The translations under genes were made by a program, and so were the position numbers. A DNA stretch of 64,000 bases, taken from assembly GCA_013115135.1 (NCBI GenBank), contig JABANP010000151.1, positions 41,618 to 105,617 on the forward strand, given 5' to 3'. The DNA is from Perkinsus olseni (Eukaryota > Perkinsozoa > Perkinsida > Perkinsidae). Under the pieces are notes generated by a model. It had not been told where the DNA came from. It saw only the letters and a list, made by a program, of their open reading frames with translations, and made no database searches. Within the stretch, counting starts at the first letter, position 1, and every line of letters begins with the position of its first letter. Below, one piece after another: positions 51,301 to 64,000 of the stretch.

Positions 51301-54300
51301 AACGGGGAGGTGCGAAGGAACCTGGGCGGACACTACCGTTACTTCAGGCGTCGAAATACGACAAATCACCTCATGCCGGTGTCGAAGAGCTCGGCCTTCA
51401 GCTTATCGTCAGAGCCTTCAATTTTGGTGCTCTTCGCCGCCGACCAGAGACGGGCAAACCAGCGGCCGCGAGCCTTGGAGCGCCAGTAGGCCTCTCGAGA
51501 GGCTCGAAGGTCCCGCCAGGAAGCAATCTACGATAATAAGGAAGACACATAAAGCAAATAGAAATTCCTCCCAGAGGAACGCCATCAGCGATGAAGAAGA
51601 AAACTGACGCAATTTCCGGAGAAACCAGCACCGCGCGGAATGAGGATCTCCGATAAGCATGTTGCCATGCTACGGAGGCCATGTGACCTCCGAGCCCGAA
51701 AGTCGTTTCAGTCACGCCCGAGCATACCTGCATAGCTCTGAAGGTTGCCACCGAACGCCTGACACTGGTCACAGCGCCAGCACCAGCCTTGAGCAAGTGC
51801 GACGGAACAGCCCGAACCAGGGCGTCATAGCGATCCAAACACTCTTCGAGCATCAGCAGGGCGGACATGGGACTGGTTGAGCCAAGGGTGCAAGACTCCA
51901 AGAACTTCTTCACTGCCCGCAGACAGGCATCCACGGCGGGATGACCTTCCGGAATAGCCCGGTTGATCGCCTCCGAGGTGGTTGAGGAGCAGGGTGAGTG
52001 GGTGGACGAAGTGGCAGTTGAGGAGATCGAGAGCTCTACCGTCAGCGGACTCCAAATAGAAAGACAACTTCTCAGTCGCTCGGGCACCTTTGCGGTTAAT
52101 AACGTCCCGCAGGCGGACCTGAAGAGAACTACAGTGAACGGGGAGGAGGCGACGGCGGTGATTTCGCAAACCAGACTTAACGAGGGTGGAGTTCAACTCT
52201 GAACCAATGCAGACAAACGACAGTGCGAGCCGTGATGGCAAGTATAGCCTCACCTTGAGTTCACTCTCCCTCTTCAGCCGTCTTCTCTCCAGCTGCTCTA
52301 GCTCATCAATGGTCATCTCACTTTCATCCTTTTCTATGCCTTCATCAGCCTCTTCCACTTCCTTCTCTTCTTTCTCGACAGACGGCATCAACTCCTCACC
52401 CAGGATCTTTCTATCGAGATCTCTGGTGAGACGCCTCAGCCTGCCCAAAACCAACGGTAAGCCATCTCCATTGATCCATGGTCCAATGATGGCATCCGCC
52501 GGGGCAGAGTCCCTGCCCGTCACCAGCTCATCATCCTTAATGCTCTTGAGCAGATCTCCCCAGGCCTCGCCAAGAAGCTCGTCCATGAGGCCCTGCCCAT
52601 CAGCCGCATCATCCTCATCCGTCACAGCATGAACCAACAGACCAGATAGGTTGTCAAGCGTACGGAGCGCCTCCGCACTAGAGCCCAGCTTAGCCCGGGA
52701 GAGCCCCATCTCATCATCGTCGTCGAGCACCTCGCTCGAGTCCTCATCTGCCCCGCCAATATCAGCAATGACATCATCACTCTCCAGCTGGCGTATGACT
52801 CTGCTATGAGATGCATCCTCGAACAGCTTCACGTTGTACTCCTGCTGCAGCTTCTCGAGGTCATTATCATCCTCGTTCGTGAGCTCCCTCATCCGCTCGA
52901 TGAAGGTCACCTCGTTCTGTCTGATCATACCCTCGTTCTTAGCGCTCGCTTCTTCTTCCTCCAGCCGCTCGAACTCCGATACCAGGGCATCCACATGCTC
53001 CAAGGCGGCATCCCGGCCATCGTCAACTCGGTCCGCTTGAGCGCGGGCAACGCCGAACGAGCGCAGGGCGAGCGAAGCAACAGTGGGATCGTAGGTGGCC
53101 TCATCCGAGCCTTGCGCGGTAAGGGAACTTGTTCGCAGGGGGAGATGGACCCTGAAAAGCACGTCCATCAGGAGAGACACAGAAAATAACTTCGTGCTTG
53201 AACAAGACTCCCAGTCCCAGCCTTAAATAGGGGAGACTCCCTTCGGGAGAGCTGACCCTCCTCAGGTGGGCTTCTGGTAGCGACAATTTCGAGTGGATAT
53301 GTTATAAACGGAGCTCACAGGAACAGGTATTATGAAGATAGACGGACTCACCTTCTAAGTGTGTCTTTGACGTGTGGAGCCCTCTTGCCCTTTTCCTGCT
53401 TGATGGCGATAGCAGCGACTCCTGACGCCACTGCGAGGCAGTCTAGTGCTAAGGGTCGGGTGATGTCGGCGTGCGCCGGGAAGGAGGTCCTGTGAGATGA
53501 ATGGAGGTCCCATGGTCACAGTGTGCCGTCGAAGCCGTTGCATCCTCACGTCAATGTCTCAGCAACACTAGCAGCGCTCTGTGTTAAAACCATAGCCTCG
53601 TCAAGTTGCAATCCCTCTTTTCGCCACCGACCGCTGCCGTCAGACATCAATGGCACCACCACTGACTGGACGAACCCGTGAACGATGGTCCGCAACTCCT
53701 GACAGCCAATCAGGTAAGTGCAACATACCACCTGAGTTCTCCGCTCACTCTGTAGTTGGCTTCCTCTCTATTAACATCAGCAAGCCCGCTGCTTTCCCAG
53801 ACAGCCTCATCCACAGCCTCAGGGCGACCGGCCGGGATCTCCCGCACGCACAGAGTGTTCTCCACCTCCGATACGCTTCTGGTCAAGCTCTCAAGTGCGC
53901 GGCGTAGCGAAGCGATGCCTGGGAGAATAGGAGACCGTTTTCGAGAAGTGCGACGCCTAAATTTCGGGCCAACGACGCCACCAAAAGCGACTCGTTATTG
54001 CAACTGCCAAAATTTTGACAGATACGTAACTTACCACCAGCTCCCACAGCAGCCAGATCAAGGCAACGTTGCCTTATGTCGAGCTCACTCTCGAGATCTG
54101 TGGTGAATCGATGAGCGTGGATGCACCAGGCCGAGCGAGACTCGGTAGGGTCCGTCTCCAGGTGAAGAATCTGACGAGGAAAGCGTTAAATACATACTCT
54201 CACGAAGGTCGGCTTACTCCTGCTCCCAGAATGAGGTGCCACGACGCGGCCAGCGCTAATCTTGCATAGGGATCAGCCTCCTCATCCAAAGCTCGGCTAC

Positions 54301-57300
54301 ACACTTCTGCGATCGGCTCCGAAGCGTCTATGAAGGTCGGTAGGCCCACGGCTCCTCGACAGCATTTCTCAATCACGTTGGCGCAGCTGAGACTAGCAGC
54401 TTCCTCCGCCTTCGCCGCGGAAGGCGTCACTTCTCTCATGTACGAAGCCAGCTTCGCCGCTTCCGGTACCTCACTTATCGGCCACCGCAGAACCGCCTCG
54501 GCGACGGAAGCTCCAAGGACCGTAGCCCAACCACCATGTGCCCGGAGGAGGGCCTCAGGACCTCTCCTGGTGAGCTTAGAGTAAAGGCTCTCCACAGACG
54601 CTAGGTCCGAGGATATCGATCCGGTGCTCCAAGCCGCTTCGGTCCGCAAGGCCAGACTGTCGATCACCGGCCAAGGGCAGGCCAAAGCCAAGTGGTCGTA
54701 ACGCTGAGCGCTGAGTTCACCAGAGCATTTCAGAAGCTCAGCAGGCCACTTCGGCGTCGAATCGGAATCGTCAGTGGCGGTCTTCTCATGCTGCTCACGG
54801 GTTGTGGTGATAATTCTAGTTACAGTTTCTGTCAAGGCGGTCTCCAACTTAATCAACTTCTCCTTAGCGTCCTCGTCACCGGCTCTCGCTCGTCTAGCCA
54901 GGACTCCCAGGCTCCGTATCTGCGCCAGAAGGTCTCCAAGAGTCTGAGGATGCTGATCGCGCCAGAACGATTGACACAGGCTGCTGATGTTTCTGATAGC
55001 GGCTTCCAGGATAAGCTCGAGCTCAGATTCGCTAGCGCTTGCGTACATGGGCAAGTGAGCCGGACAGGCGACAGCGGCAGCAGGCGGCCGAGTGGTTCGC
55101 GGTGACTGGATCTTCTTGGCCTCCATGAACTCCCGCAGGAATATGAGAATGCTGGTCTCCGCCTGGGCGCTCAGCTGGTCATAGGAGCCCAACACCACCA
55201 ATAGTCGACAGAAGTACGGCATAACTCGCGGGTCTCTCGGGAGCTCTCCGATGCGTTCTCGCACAGCCTTGATCAACTCCAACCGCCTTCCGCTCAGCAG
55301 TGCCAGCCCATCGGCTTCTTCAGGATGACCGAGTTGATAGAGCAGTGTGCCCTCCTTAGGAGGCAAACGCAAATAAGTCTTGGCTACCCATCGCCTATCA
55401 GTAGCCGACAGCTTGGACATGTCTCTGACAATCTCGGGGACCACATTCAGACTCGGAGGCAAGCTCCTCACCCTCGCCTCCACGTCCCAAGGCGTGCCGA
55501 CCGTCCCCTCGAGCATCCATTGATACGCGTAGGACTGACCAACCGCGTCGTCCGGAATTCTTCCTGCCACCACGCCAGCAGCGTTGACAGTTTTGGTCAC
55601 AACAGAGTCACAGCAAAACAATGGCTGTAGTGAACGCAGATCAGATCCCCTTTCCCGCAGGTGCTTCCCAACGGCAGCAGCCCTGCTTGCTTCACGAGCA
55701 ACCCCTTGAAACTTGCTATCTTGCGTTTCCTCAACATTGACTCGCTCGACCAGGCCTCCAGATGCAGCCATACAGATCTTCTCCAAGTCGCCGCCCTGGG
55801 CAGTGCTGTCGACGAAGATTTCCACGCATCTGTTTCGCAATGGGTTTGATACCATGTGAACGTGGCGAGCGTCAGCCGTGAAGAAAAGGCGACAGGCAGG
55901 ATTGGGAGTGACCGTCAAATCCTCAGGATTCGCCCGGCCTCGCTCGGGTACTTGCAGCTTACCGCCGACCTCCAGCAGGGCGTTGAGACGATCGACAACT
56001 GCGGAAGGGCACTGCTCCACAGAGTTGAACAGAACCCAGTCGCCCGACTTCAGTGCGCATACCAGAGGCGAATCTACCCACTGGAACCCTCCACCGGGCT
56101 TCTGTACGAACTGCCCGACGAGATCGTTCGCGTCCATCTGCGCGTGCATACGGATACTCACGAGCTTTACCCCAGCCACGGCGGCGAGGATCTCGACCAT
56201 CCGTCTTCTTCCGGTGCCGCCATCACCGATCAGAAGAGAAGGCCAACCGTTTAGAACAGCAGCACAGCCAGCACTCAGTCCAAACGACTGATTCTGTAGA
56301 ATATCAGCATCGCCCGACCGGAAATTAGCTCCCTTAGAGTTAGCAAAAGCCTCAGCCACTCCTCATGAGCATCAGACCCACATCGATATCTTCAACGTCG
56401 CAATCCCTGGCCCACTGTTGGGTTGACGAGGCCTCCCAGACGACGGGACGCAAAGCCTCACGGTCTTCTGGGGATTTGCAGCCTTGATGCTAGTAGAAGG
56501 TAGCACTGCGATGCTGGAGAGAGATGGTCGATTGCTCGTCGTTGTACTGAGGACGATACTCGAAGGACCTAACCGAGGGGCATGCCATCGCAGGTGAGGA
56601 CAGACTTGCGGCTCACATCTCTGAGATTCCACTCCCACCCACTTCCGCCTCTGAAGCGCATATCGCCGGCGACCCGGACAGACTCTACCACTCCTCCGCA
56701 AACGGAGTTCCACATGTCCTCGCCGAAGAGCCTCTTGCAGATCGACTCCGAATCCTTCGACGATAGCTCGGACACCGCGATTTTCACGAAGCGGTTCAGG
56801 AAGGACTTCGGCAGACCTTTGCGTCCGCCGCCGTCGACCATGCGGTTCTGTGTGGCGAAGAGTTGGAAGCTGCCAGCCTTAGCTCGCACCCTCTCGCCAG
56901 TCTCAGGGACAACGAGCTCTCGACGATGGTCCAACAGGGAGTTGAGGCCCTCCAATACAGGCTGGGGAGCCAAGTTAAGCTCGTCCAGCAGGACCCAGCA
57001 ATTGTCTCTCCTCAGTGCCGACAGCAGTACGCCATCGGACCACGTGAACGACACCTGAGAGCAAACATTCCAGATGAATGGACGGAAGTCGATGCCCACC
57101 TCATGGCTCCCTTGGCCGGCTGCGGGGAGGAACTGCCCAACTAGATCAGCAATCTCAGTCTGCTCAGAGATATTGATTCTGACGAGCTCTCGACCGCAAC
57201 GGGCCGCTAGTGCGGCGATAATCGAGGACTTTCCGGTGCCCGGAGGTCCCTCAAGCAGCACCGCCATCCCCTTGCCAACCGTCAAGCCTCGTAGAATACG

Positions 57301-60300
57301 GCCCAAATTGAGGGCGGTTGTCGGGGCGGCGAAGTCAAAGGGAATCGGCGCTATACTGACGCCTGCTGCGGGTGTCGGTACAGAGAAAGGACCAAGGCCG
57401 TCTGATCACAAGACAATACTGAGAACAAAAGCCAGGGGAAGCTTACCGGCATCGCCACGTTGCACGGCGTCTCTGACCCACTGGTACCCGTCCGGACCGA
57501 ACTTCACCAAATCGGTGCCTTCTGGAGCTTGAGTCTCGAGCATCTTCATTGCCTCCATCTGCAGCTCAGGAGCGTCCACCAAGGCATCAACAACAGTCAT
57601 AGTGCCCCCGTGCAGGTAACGCTCGCCCAGGCTCATATCAGTCAGCTCGTTACAGGCACTCACCCACAGGCCCACATTACGAATAGACATTGGCAGCACT
57701 TGCGCAGGTATGTTCTCGACCACCCAGGCCACAGCTCGGCGAATGGACGGCATTAACGTCTTCGCCTCGTCACTGAGGAGTTTCCGTATGAGCCTGCTGG
57801 CCTCGGAGTCCTCATCCTCGTCAGCATAGTCGAGCGCCTTGACCCAAATCTCAGTCATACGCGATCGCAGAGCCGGGCTGAGTTCTCTCTTGCCAAAGTC
57901 GCCACCAGGGTTCATAGTCATCATCAGGCTGAACTTATCCCCACCGATGACCACCTCTCCCCCGGGCTTCTCGGCGAGCATAACGCTTCTCTCACCCGCC
58001 TCCAGTACAGAGTTGAGTCTTTCCAATACAGCATCGGTGGCTAAAGAAGCTTCATCGAGCAGTACCCAATGACCCTCGCGTCGCATAGCCCTGGTGACAG
58101 GGCCGTCTTGCCAGGCGAAGAGGTCGTGGTCCATACTCTGATCGTGATTGGCATCAGCGCGTAGGTCTGCTATTTCCCTCCAAAGGGCTCTCAGCTCAGA
58201 CCTCACCCGAGCTCTCTTCGGACTGGGCGGATCCTCGCTGACTTCCTCATTCTCGAGCTCGTATTCCCTCACTATTTCCCGCACTACAACAACCGACTGC
58301 TCCGCATCGACGTCTCTGCCGACCAGCTCACACATACGCTTGGCCTTGGCCTTGATGAGCCCTCTGACATCCTTCTTGCCGGCCGTCGGCCTCATCGCAC
58401 CGAGGAAGTCCGCGGGCTCCGTGTGCTGATGACAGTTCACGATCTCCAACTTGATTTGCCGGAAGTCCGCAACCGTCTGCACAACCGTTGTCTTCCCCGT
58501 ACCAGTCTCGCCAACCAAAAGCGCCGACTCGCCGTTTTTAGCACAGCGACTGACCAGAGCAACCATTCGGCACATCGTCTCTGTCCACACCAAGCCCGAA
58601 CCAGCGTCAGTCTCTTGGATCTCCAGCACGTACGGGTCCTCCCTATAGTTCATCTTCAGATAGGACTCAGCCGTAACACCATAACTCTTACAGTGCTTCG
58701 CGATAGCTTTGGCCACCTCAGCGCGCTGATCTTCATGACGCAATCTCTCACCCAACAGACACCAGCCTTCCAGGCCGCACTCTACCATCGTCCCAGGCCT
58801 CCTGTGTGCCCAGCGCAGTATGTCTCTGATCGTGATCAAATCTGAGCCGCCGCCAGCAAGAAGGGCATCAACGTTTCGATGGGCCCTAAGGTCTTCATAA
58901 ACCTTCACCATCGCTGCTGCGATCGAAGGCGCCAGCTGGCACTTGTGCTGCAGTATCGCTCGGAGCTCTTCAGAAGACAAAGAGTCTATCCACATAGTCG
59001 TGAAACGATTCCTGAGGGCTCTCGATAGCTGCTTTCGCCCACCGTAGTCCCCTCCGGCGGGATTCTGCGTCGCAAATACGACGAAGTCGGCATCGGGGAC
59101 AACAGTCGTATTGGTCTCGGCAATGTGAATCTCGCGATTATCATCGAGCAGCCTATTGATCCCCTCCAGCACTTCACTAGGAGCAAGATTGAGCTCGTCC
59201 AGAACGACCCACGCTCCCGCACCTGAGGCATCACACTGAGACAAATTCTGAAAGGGACGGCTGGACTTACGGCAAGCCTTCACGAGGGGCCCCTCCTCAA
59301 ATTTCAGCACCCCGTGGTCGTAAACGTGCTGGCCGATGTATTCCTGTAGATCAGTGTGTTCGTGATTGTTTATCCTCACGCAGTCGTGACCGGTCATGGC
59401 GGCAACGAATTTCACCAGAGACGTCTTGCCCGCGCCGGTAGGACCCTCTAGCAAGATGGGCGGTCGGACAACTTTGCCTGAGCAAATCGCAACCCTAGTT
59501 CAAGTCCCACCCCGGCATTGTAACCCACCTCCAGAGACGCACCGCAGTATCTTGCTCAAATTGCGGCGTGCCGACTCGGTCACACAGAAGTCCCCCAGGA
59601 GACGCTGGACGTCGATATCCTTAGGACCTCTCGCGATCCAGTAACCCTCGATACACACAGCCTCCTTCTCGACGACCACATCCAGTGTCCCGGCAGCCTG
59701 GCCGATCCTGCGCGGAGCCTTAGAAGATCCCGGCAGGAATCGCCGGATCTCCTCCATGACTTTTGCCTCAGAGGACTCAGACAGCACTCCCGCGAACGTA
59801 ACCGCTAGACCTTCCCGAACCTGCAATAACCATCCTTCTACGGTCGCCAGAGCCAGGAAGCCGATTCGGGAGCATCAGACAATGATTCCAAGCGAATCAC
59901 AGTATGAAAGGACTATACAGCTGTGCCACTCGCCGAAGCTCCATTTCAATTTTATTACGGTGCCACTCGCCAAAGCTCTATTATAGCCCAAACAACACGT
60001 ATGAAATTATATCGACTCGACCCGCCGTGTCCTCCCCGCTACTACCGCTTCCAACCCTCCATCGTGGTGGCGATACCGGGGGCTTTTTACGAAGGTTCTG
60101 GCAAATCTTAGCGCTCTTGACAATGATCTCAATGAGAATACTGGCTTGCCGCCTTGGCCGTCACTCAGCTGGCCATCACGAGCCATCTCTCGAACCTTCT
60201 TATAGACGTTAACCACCGCCTCACTTGGAGGGTTGGGCAGGTGCTTCGAGAGACCATCTGTGACCAGCTGGATGAGATCGGCGTCTTCCACTACTTCATC

Positions 60301-63300
60301 AACGTAGTACTCGCAGAACCGTGCACGAATGCCCGCCGGGAGCGGTTTCTTAGCGGGCCCAAGGTGGCTCGGGTTCATGCAGGCGAATAGGCGGAAGTCC
60401 GGATGAATGGGAATCTTCACGCCGGCTCCGCCGGCCTCATGCACTTCAAAGTACTTGGGGCTCTCCTCCGTGCTCGCGCCCTGCTCCAAGAGGCCCGCTA
60501 TACGCTGGAGGACATCTCCCGGCGCCAAGTTGATTTCATCTAGGACCAGCCAGGCCCCAGTTCGCAAAGCCGTGAGTAGCTGCCCCTCGACGAACTCGAA
60601 CCTCAAGGATACCTGAGACAAGCAGTCCTGCTATCCGGAACTACGATCAAGTATTCCAACATTACCCCACATTACCTTAGTCTCCGTCGCCGCCTTACAC
60701 TCCTGTGCGAGCTTCTTCCATTCCTCCTCCTCTCTACCAGCTGCCAGCGCCTTCTTGCACGTCTCCGTTACAATCGCGAGTGCCTTCGCTCCGCCTTTTT
60801 TCTGTGCTACCTTGTCAACATGCGCCGCCAATGCCGCATTCGACTTCTTCGAAAATGTCTTGTCCATGAGAATGTGCCAACGCTTGATCAAGTCGCCCGC
60901 GTCGATCGGCAAGGGCTTGAGGCCTCCGATAAGCTCTTGTGCCTCACTCTGGTCGGAAAAGTTGTACACCATCAGCTCTCGATTGAGCATGCGTGCAAGA
61001 CACTGGACCGTAGTAGTTTTACCACACCCAGTTTCACCAACCAACAACGCTGGCTCATTATACACGACGCACTTGGCCAGGAACTCTAGCAACCTCCTAT
61101 GAACCTGTTACAACGAGTTCCTCTAAATTCCGATAAGCTCGCTGACCGCTTACGCTCGTGAGGGAGTATTCTTCCAAAACTGAGCTCCCTCTGTCCTCGT
61201 TCTCTGACACCTTCCTTACCAACGGCTCTACGTCAGTGCCGATGGACACATTCGAGCGATCCAAAGACACCTCAGGGGCGCTATCCGATGCAGCGGAGCC
61301 GGAGGGAAGCGAGAGAGACTGAGGAGCGTAACCACTCACACAGAGAGCTTGGTTGAACAGGATCGAAAACGTCATCACGACGACGAAGACACGGTGAGTG
61401 ATATCGGCATGAACAGTATTTAACATCGATACCGCTGCATATCACAGTACTTCACAAGTATATCACGCTAGCCAGACAAAGGAATGCCGATCCACGCCTA
61501 TTACCTCCCTCAGAGCATTATACACTTCTTCTCGAGCCTCCTGGTCGAACACGTGTGCTACCCATACAGCATAGAGCTCTCTGGCTATACGCAACCTCGT
61601 ATTCTCTGCCAACGGCCAACGATGAGGCCACTTTTTCGACAGCGGCCCCAGGCGTTCTATAGCTCGACTGAAATCTTTCGGCGTCAGCCTCCTCGTCACG
61701 CCTTGTTCTTCCATAGCTGCATTAACTCTTCGATATGCCTCAGCTATCGCCTCGCCCCAGGCCGGAAAGACCAGCGTTCTAATATCCAATCGATGGGCTA
61801 CCCACGAGGACCATCACCAGTACTACTTAGCGGCAATATACGTCTCCATCTCTTCTCCAGTCATCGGCGGCATCATCACATGAGTCCATGCTTGCAGCGA
61901 AGTCGCAGAAGCCAGTAACAAGTCAAGAGACGAGCCAATACCCGTCTGGCTGGAAGCCACCGATGATACAGTTCCTACACAAGGACAGTGGCTTGTACCA
62001 CTAGATCAGAACACCAGTAAACTCGTTACACTGGAACCACTCTAAGACAGAGGAGTGAGTTCGACTTAACGACGAAGAACAAGAGGCGTTCATGAGCGTA
62101 TTTGATGACCCGGAGTCGGTTGTGATGTGCGAACAGTCAGGAATGAATCTCCGATCCAACGGGAGAAAATTATAACTAATCCTATGATAACGCACAGCAC
62201 TTCCTCATCATGGTTTATGAGGAATCCTTACTCGCTACTACCAATAAGGACAAAGTCCGGGTGGATCCTCAGAGTCCGATTCTGCTCGAGCACAAGATAG
62301 CCGGTGTCATCATCACTGGGGCTCGGTAAGATCGCGAGAACATCACTTGACACTTTATCGATATCTTCTATCACCACCCATGACCCTTCAACCTGACCAC
62401 ACATATGGTGACCCATTCCCTTCCGTTCCCCAATACTACCATAGCCTTAGCCAGCACTCCCATCTGCCACTCGAACCTCCCAGGTTTGTTAGGGACTTGT
62501 TGAAAGCCCCCAATAAGGGACTTGGGATCGGTAGAATCATCGATGTGAAGTGTCTAAACGCCACATTCCGCTCGAACCTCTCAGTTAAGCACATTCCGAG
62601 CTCTCCTCCGCTCAGAAAATACATCAGCCTAGTACGGGTTATCCCTCACTACCACAATGTCTTTCCCTGCCGCTGCCACCTCGTGAGCTCGGTGAATGAC
62701 GGTCGTTTTACCACAGCCCGAAGGACCGTGCAAGCAGAGGCAAGACATCGTGGGAAGAACGTTCACCCATGTATACCTGCCACGCAGCGGTACAGGCTAG
62801 ATAGCGATTGCAGAATCGTTACAGATCGTTCACGGCTTTGCGCTGCCCTTTGGTCAAGTCAGCGGCTTCCACTTGCTGTTCGTCACATTCACTGTCCATG
62901 CCGCCCATAGGACACTCATCGAGCGCTCGGACTAGTGGCTTACGGCCGAGGCCGGCGGTACCTAGAAGAGTATCGCTACTGGCGGGCGCTGCCAGACACC
63001 AGTCCTCAGCAGTCCACGCTCTAACAGTAGTTCCCCGACCCGACATACCCGCCGCGATCGAGAGGGTGGCTACTCTACCAGTGATGCGGTAACAACAAGT
63101 TTCTAGCACATGACTGAATCTCTTTCCCCATTCAGTTTTCCCGCCCCTCATAATACCTCTAACGGTCTCCAAGGCTTGCTCCGCGACGATGCTACTCTCA
63201 GCCAGGTTTTGGAGTGTACCTTGCCAGTCCCAACGACCGGCCAGCTCCCCATAAGCTGGAGAGTGAACCAGTCTCCAAAGCGTTTCGCAGAGAACAACTC

Positions 63301-63597
63301 TCGCAGTGCCGTCTTCAACATCAACCCCTCCCATGGTGACTCTTCCATCTCGTTCAGTGCCCACATGGCCCGCCTTCTGGCGAAAGGCAATCCCAATAAT
63401 ACACTCAGCAACCAGATATACGTTAGGCGATTCTCGCCCGAAGCACCAGAGGGGCTCTCGAACAACCTTCGTCTTGACTCGAAAGAAAGACGTGTGAAAC
63501 CTCTCACGGCAAATTCGACGATTTCGTTCGTGATTGACGAGGAGGCTCCAATGGACGACAATCGTCCATGAAGTGACGTAAGGAAGTTCCCTTCCAT
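45317..63597 (-). CDS. MDN1: Midasin, AAA ATPase of 60S ribosome assembly
   Basis: Nuclear/nucleolar dynein-like AAA machine that pulls assembly factors off pre-60S particles. Start ATG at 63595-63597 (MEGNFLTSLHGR). Six P-loops occur in order: AAA1 GPSGCGKTT (about 62715) with IEDIDK; AAA2 GETGCGKTT (about 61030) with LVLDEINLAP; AAA3 GPTGAGKTS (about 59440); AAA4 GETGTGKTT (about 58500); AAA5 GPPGTGKSS (about 57240); AAA6 GDGGTGRRR (about 56210). A long linker follows, then an Asp/Glu-rich region (about 46050-48600, with the most introns). The C-terminal VWA domain has VIVCLDNTKSM near 45930, and the chain ends EATATR. Two frames of about 700 codons (54200-56359 and 57406-59454) are uninterrupted, so the sequence is clean here. 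AAA6 lacks the Walker A lysine, and the MIDAS motif reads D-x-T-x-S instead of D-x-S-x-S. At least 20 short introns are present. Confidence 0.95.
47642..47653 (+). repeat. Copy of the recurring 12-mer GCTTCGCTCCGC
   Basis: Exact core, in an intron of the midasin acidic region. Confidence 0.8.
48108..48132. repeat. Poly-C run of 14 next to a partial copy of the 13-mer
   Basis: Fourteen C (48108-48121) run directly into AGCGGAGCGAA (48122-48132), inside a midasin intron that starts GTAAGAAGATC on the minus strand. Confidence 0.75.
59924..59978. repeat. Short direct repeat in a midasin intron
   Basis: TGCCACTCGCCGAAGCTC (59924-59941) and TGCCACTCGCCAAAGCTC (59961-59978) differ at one base and are spaced 37 bases apart, in an unusually long intron between AAA2 and AAA3. 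Confidence 0.6.
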
Positions 63598-64000
63598 CTC
63601 ACAGCAGCCGGTGGAACGGAGCAGTGGAAAAGGACAAGACGGAACTACTTGAAGAGGAATGCCAACTCCACTCAGGAGCACAGCTTATGAACACGAGGAA
63701 AGCAAAAACGGAAGGCCTTGATTTCTAGTTGTTTGCGCTCACGCTTCAGGGCTATGAGATGGACTACGAGTCACCGATGTATACATCAAAACAGTCGACC
63801 TGTCCCTTTTTGTGTTACGCCCGATTGCCAAGTCTGAATCGACTCGAAAGTACGCGAAGCACATTCAGCAAATCCAACTCCGCCCACGCTCAGACTCGAA
63901 CTCAAGCCGCTATACTTCAAGTAGTGAAAGTACGACGATACTGCACGGTCCCAACACTTTCAATTATGAGCCATGGCAGTGAGCCACGAGTAATGTCGTA
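63598..64000. other. 5' flank of midasin
   Basis: About 400 bases upstream of the midasin start, running to the window edge. It presumably includes the promoter. No gene recognised. Confidence 0.4.

Noticed and set aside
60784..60795. Near match to the 13-mer (CTTCGCTCCGCC)
   Set aside because: It lacks the first base match and lies in well-conserved midasin coding sequence (KKGGAKAL), so coincidence is likely.

Overview
The window looks like nuclear DNA of a flagellated protist. Nearly every gene is split by very short introns (about 42-60 nt, GT-AG, at least one GC-AG). Genes are closely packed on both strands and base composition is near 50% GC. A motor-type axonemal dynein heavy chain implies a flagellum. 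This style, together with TIR and PA14 domain proteins, suggests an alveolate, perhaps a perkinsid; that assignment is inference. There is no bacterial operon structure, rRNA, tRNA or CRISPR that I can see.

Layout. 1-961 (+): 3' part of a gene resembling the C-terminal end of a CHD-type chromatin remodeller. 1386-14908 (-): dynein heavy chain, complete from the linker to the C-terminus, but without a tail and with seven apparent indels in its 5' half. 15123-26976 (-): three same-strand genes. The first encodes an apparent TIR-armadillo-Tudor-like-PA14-PA14-WD40 protein (15123-about 21469), the second a TIR-TIR-EF-hand protein (21761-24513), the third an unknown protein with internally similar segments (24956-26976). 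This is the most unusual part of the window. 27614-30809 (+): a TFIIB-type zinc-ribbon protein, a small protein resembling the ABM fold, and MPDU1. 31274-33419 (-): a small lysine-rich protein and ERGIC3/Erv46. 33420-36742 is gene-poor, with one doubtful coding fragment. 36743-38223 (-): a basic, serine-rich protein. 38937-42035 (+): a Ser/Thr kinase of CAMK/CDPK type with a long tail. 42526-43032 (+): a small hypothetical protein. 43563-44915 (+): a methyltransferase with a signal peptide. 45317-63597 (-): midasin (MDN1/Rea1), with all six AAA modules, the acidic region and the C-terminal VWA/MIDAS domain.

How the genes relate. Most are ordinary housekeeping genes: ribosome assembly (midasin), ER-Golgi traffic and dolichol-linked sugar use (ERGIC3, MPDU1), flagellar motility (dynein), transcription and chromatin (zinc-ribbon protein, CHD-like protein). 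The TIR genes do not fit that list. They may form a small signalling or NAD-metabolism locus. Two of their three TIR domains carry Asp where the catalytic Glu of NAD-cleaving TIRs is expected.

A 12-13 base word, GCTTCGCTCCGCT, recurs nine times across the window, mostly in introns and spacers, and no annotated feature explains it. Exon boundaries were read by eye, so single boundaries may be wrong by a few bases.
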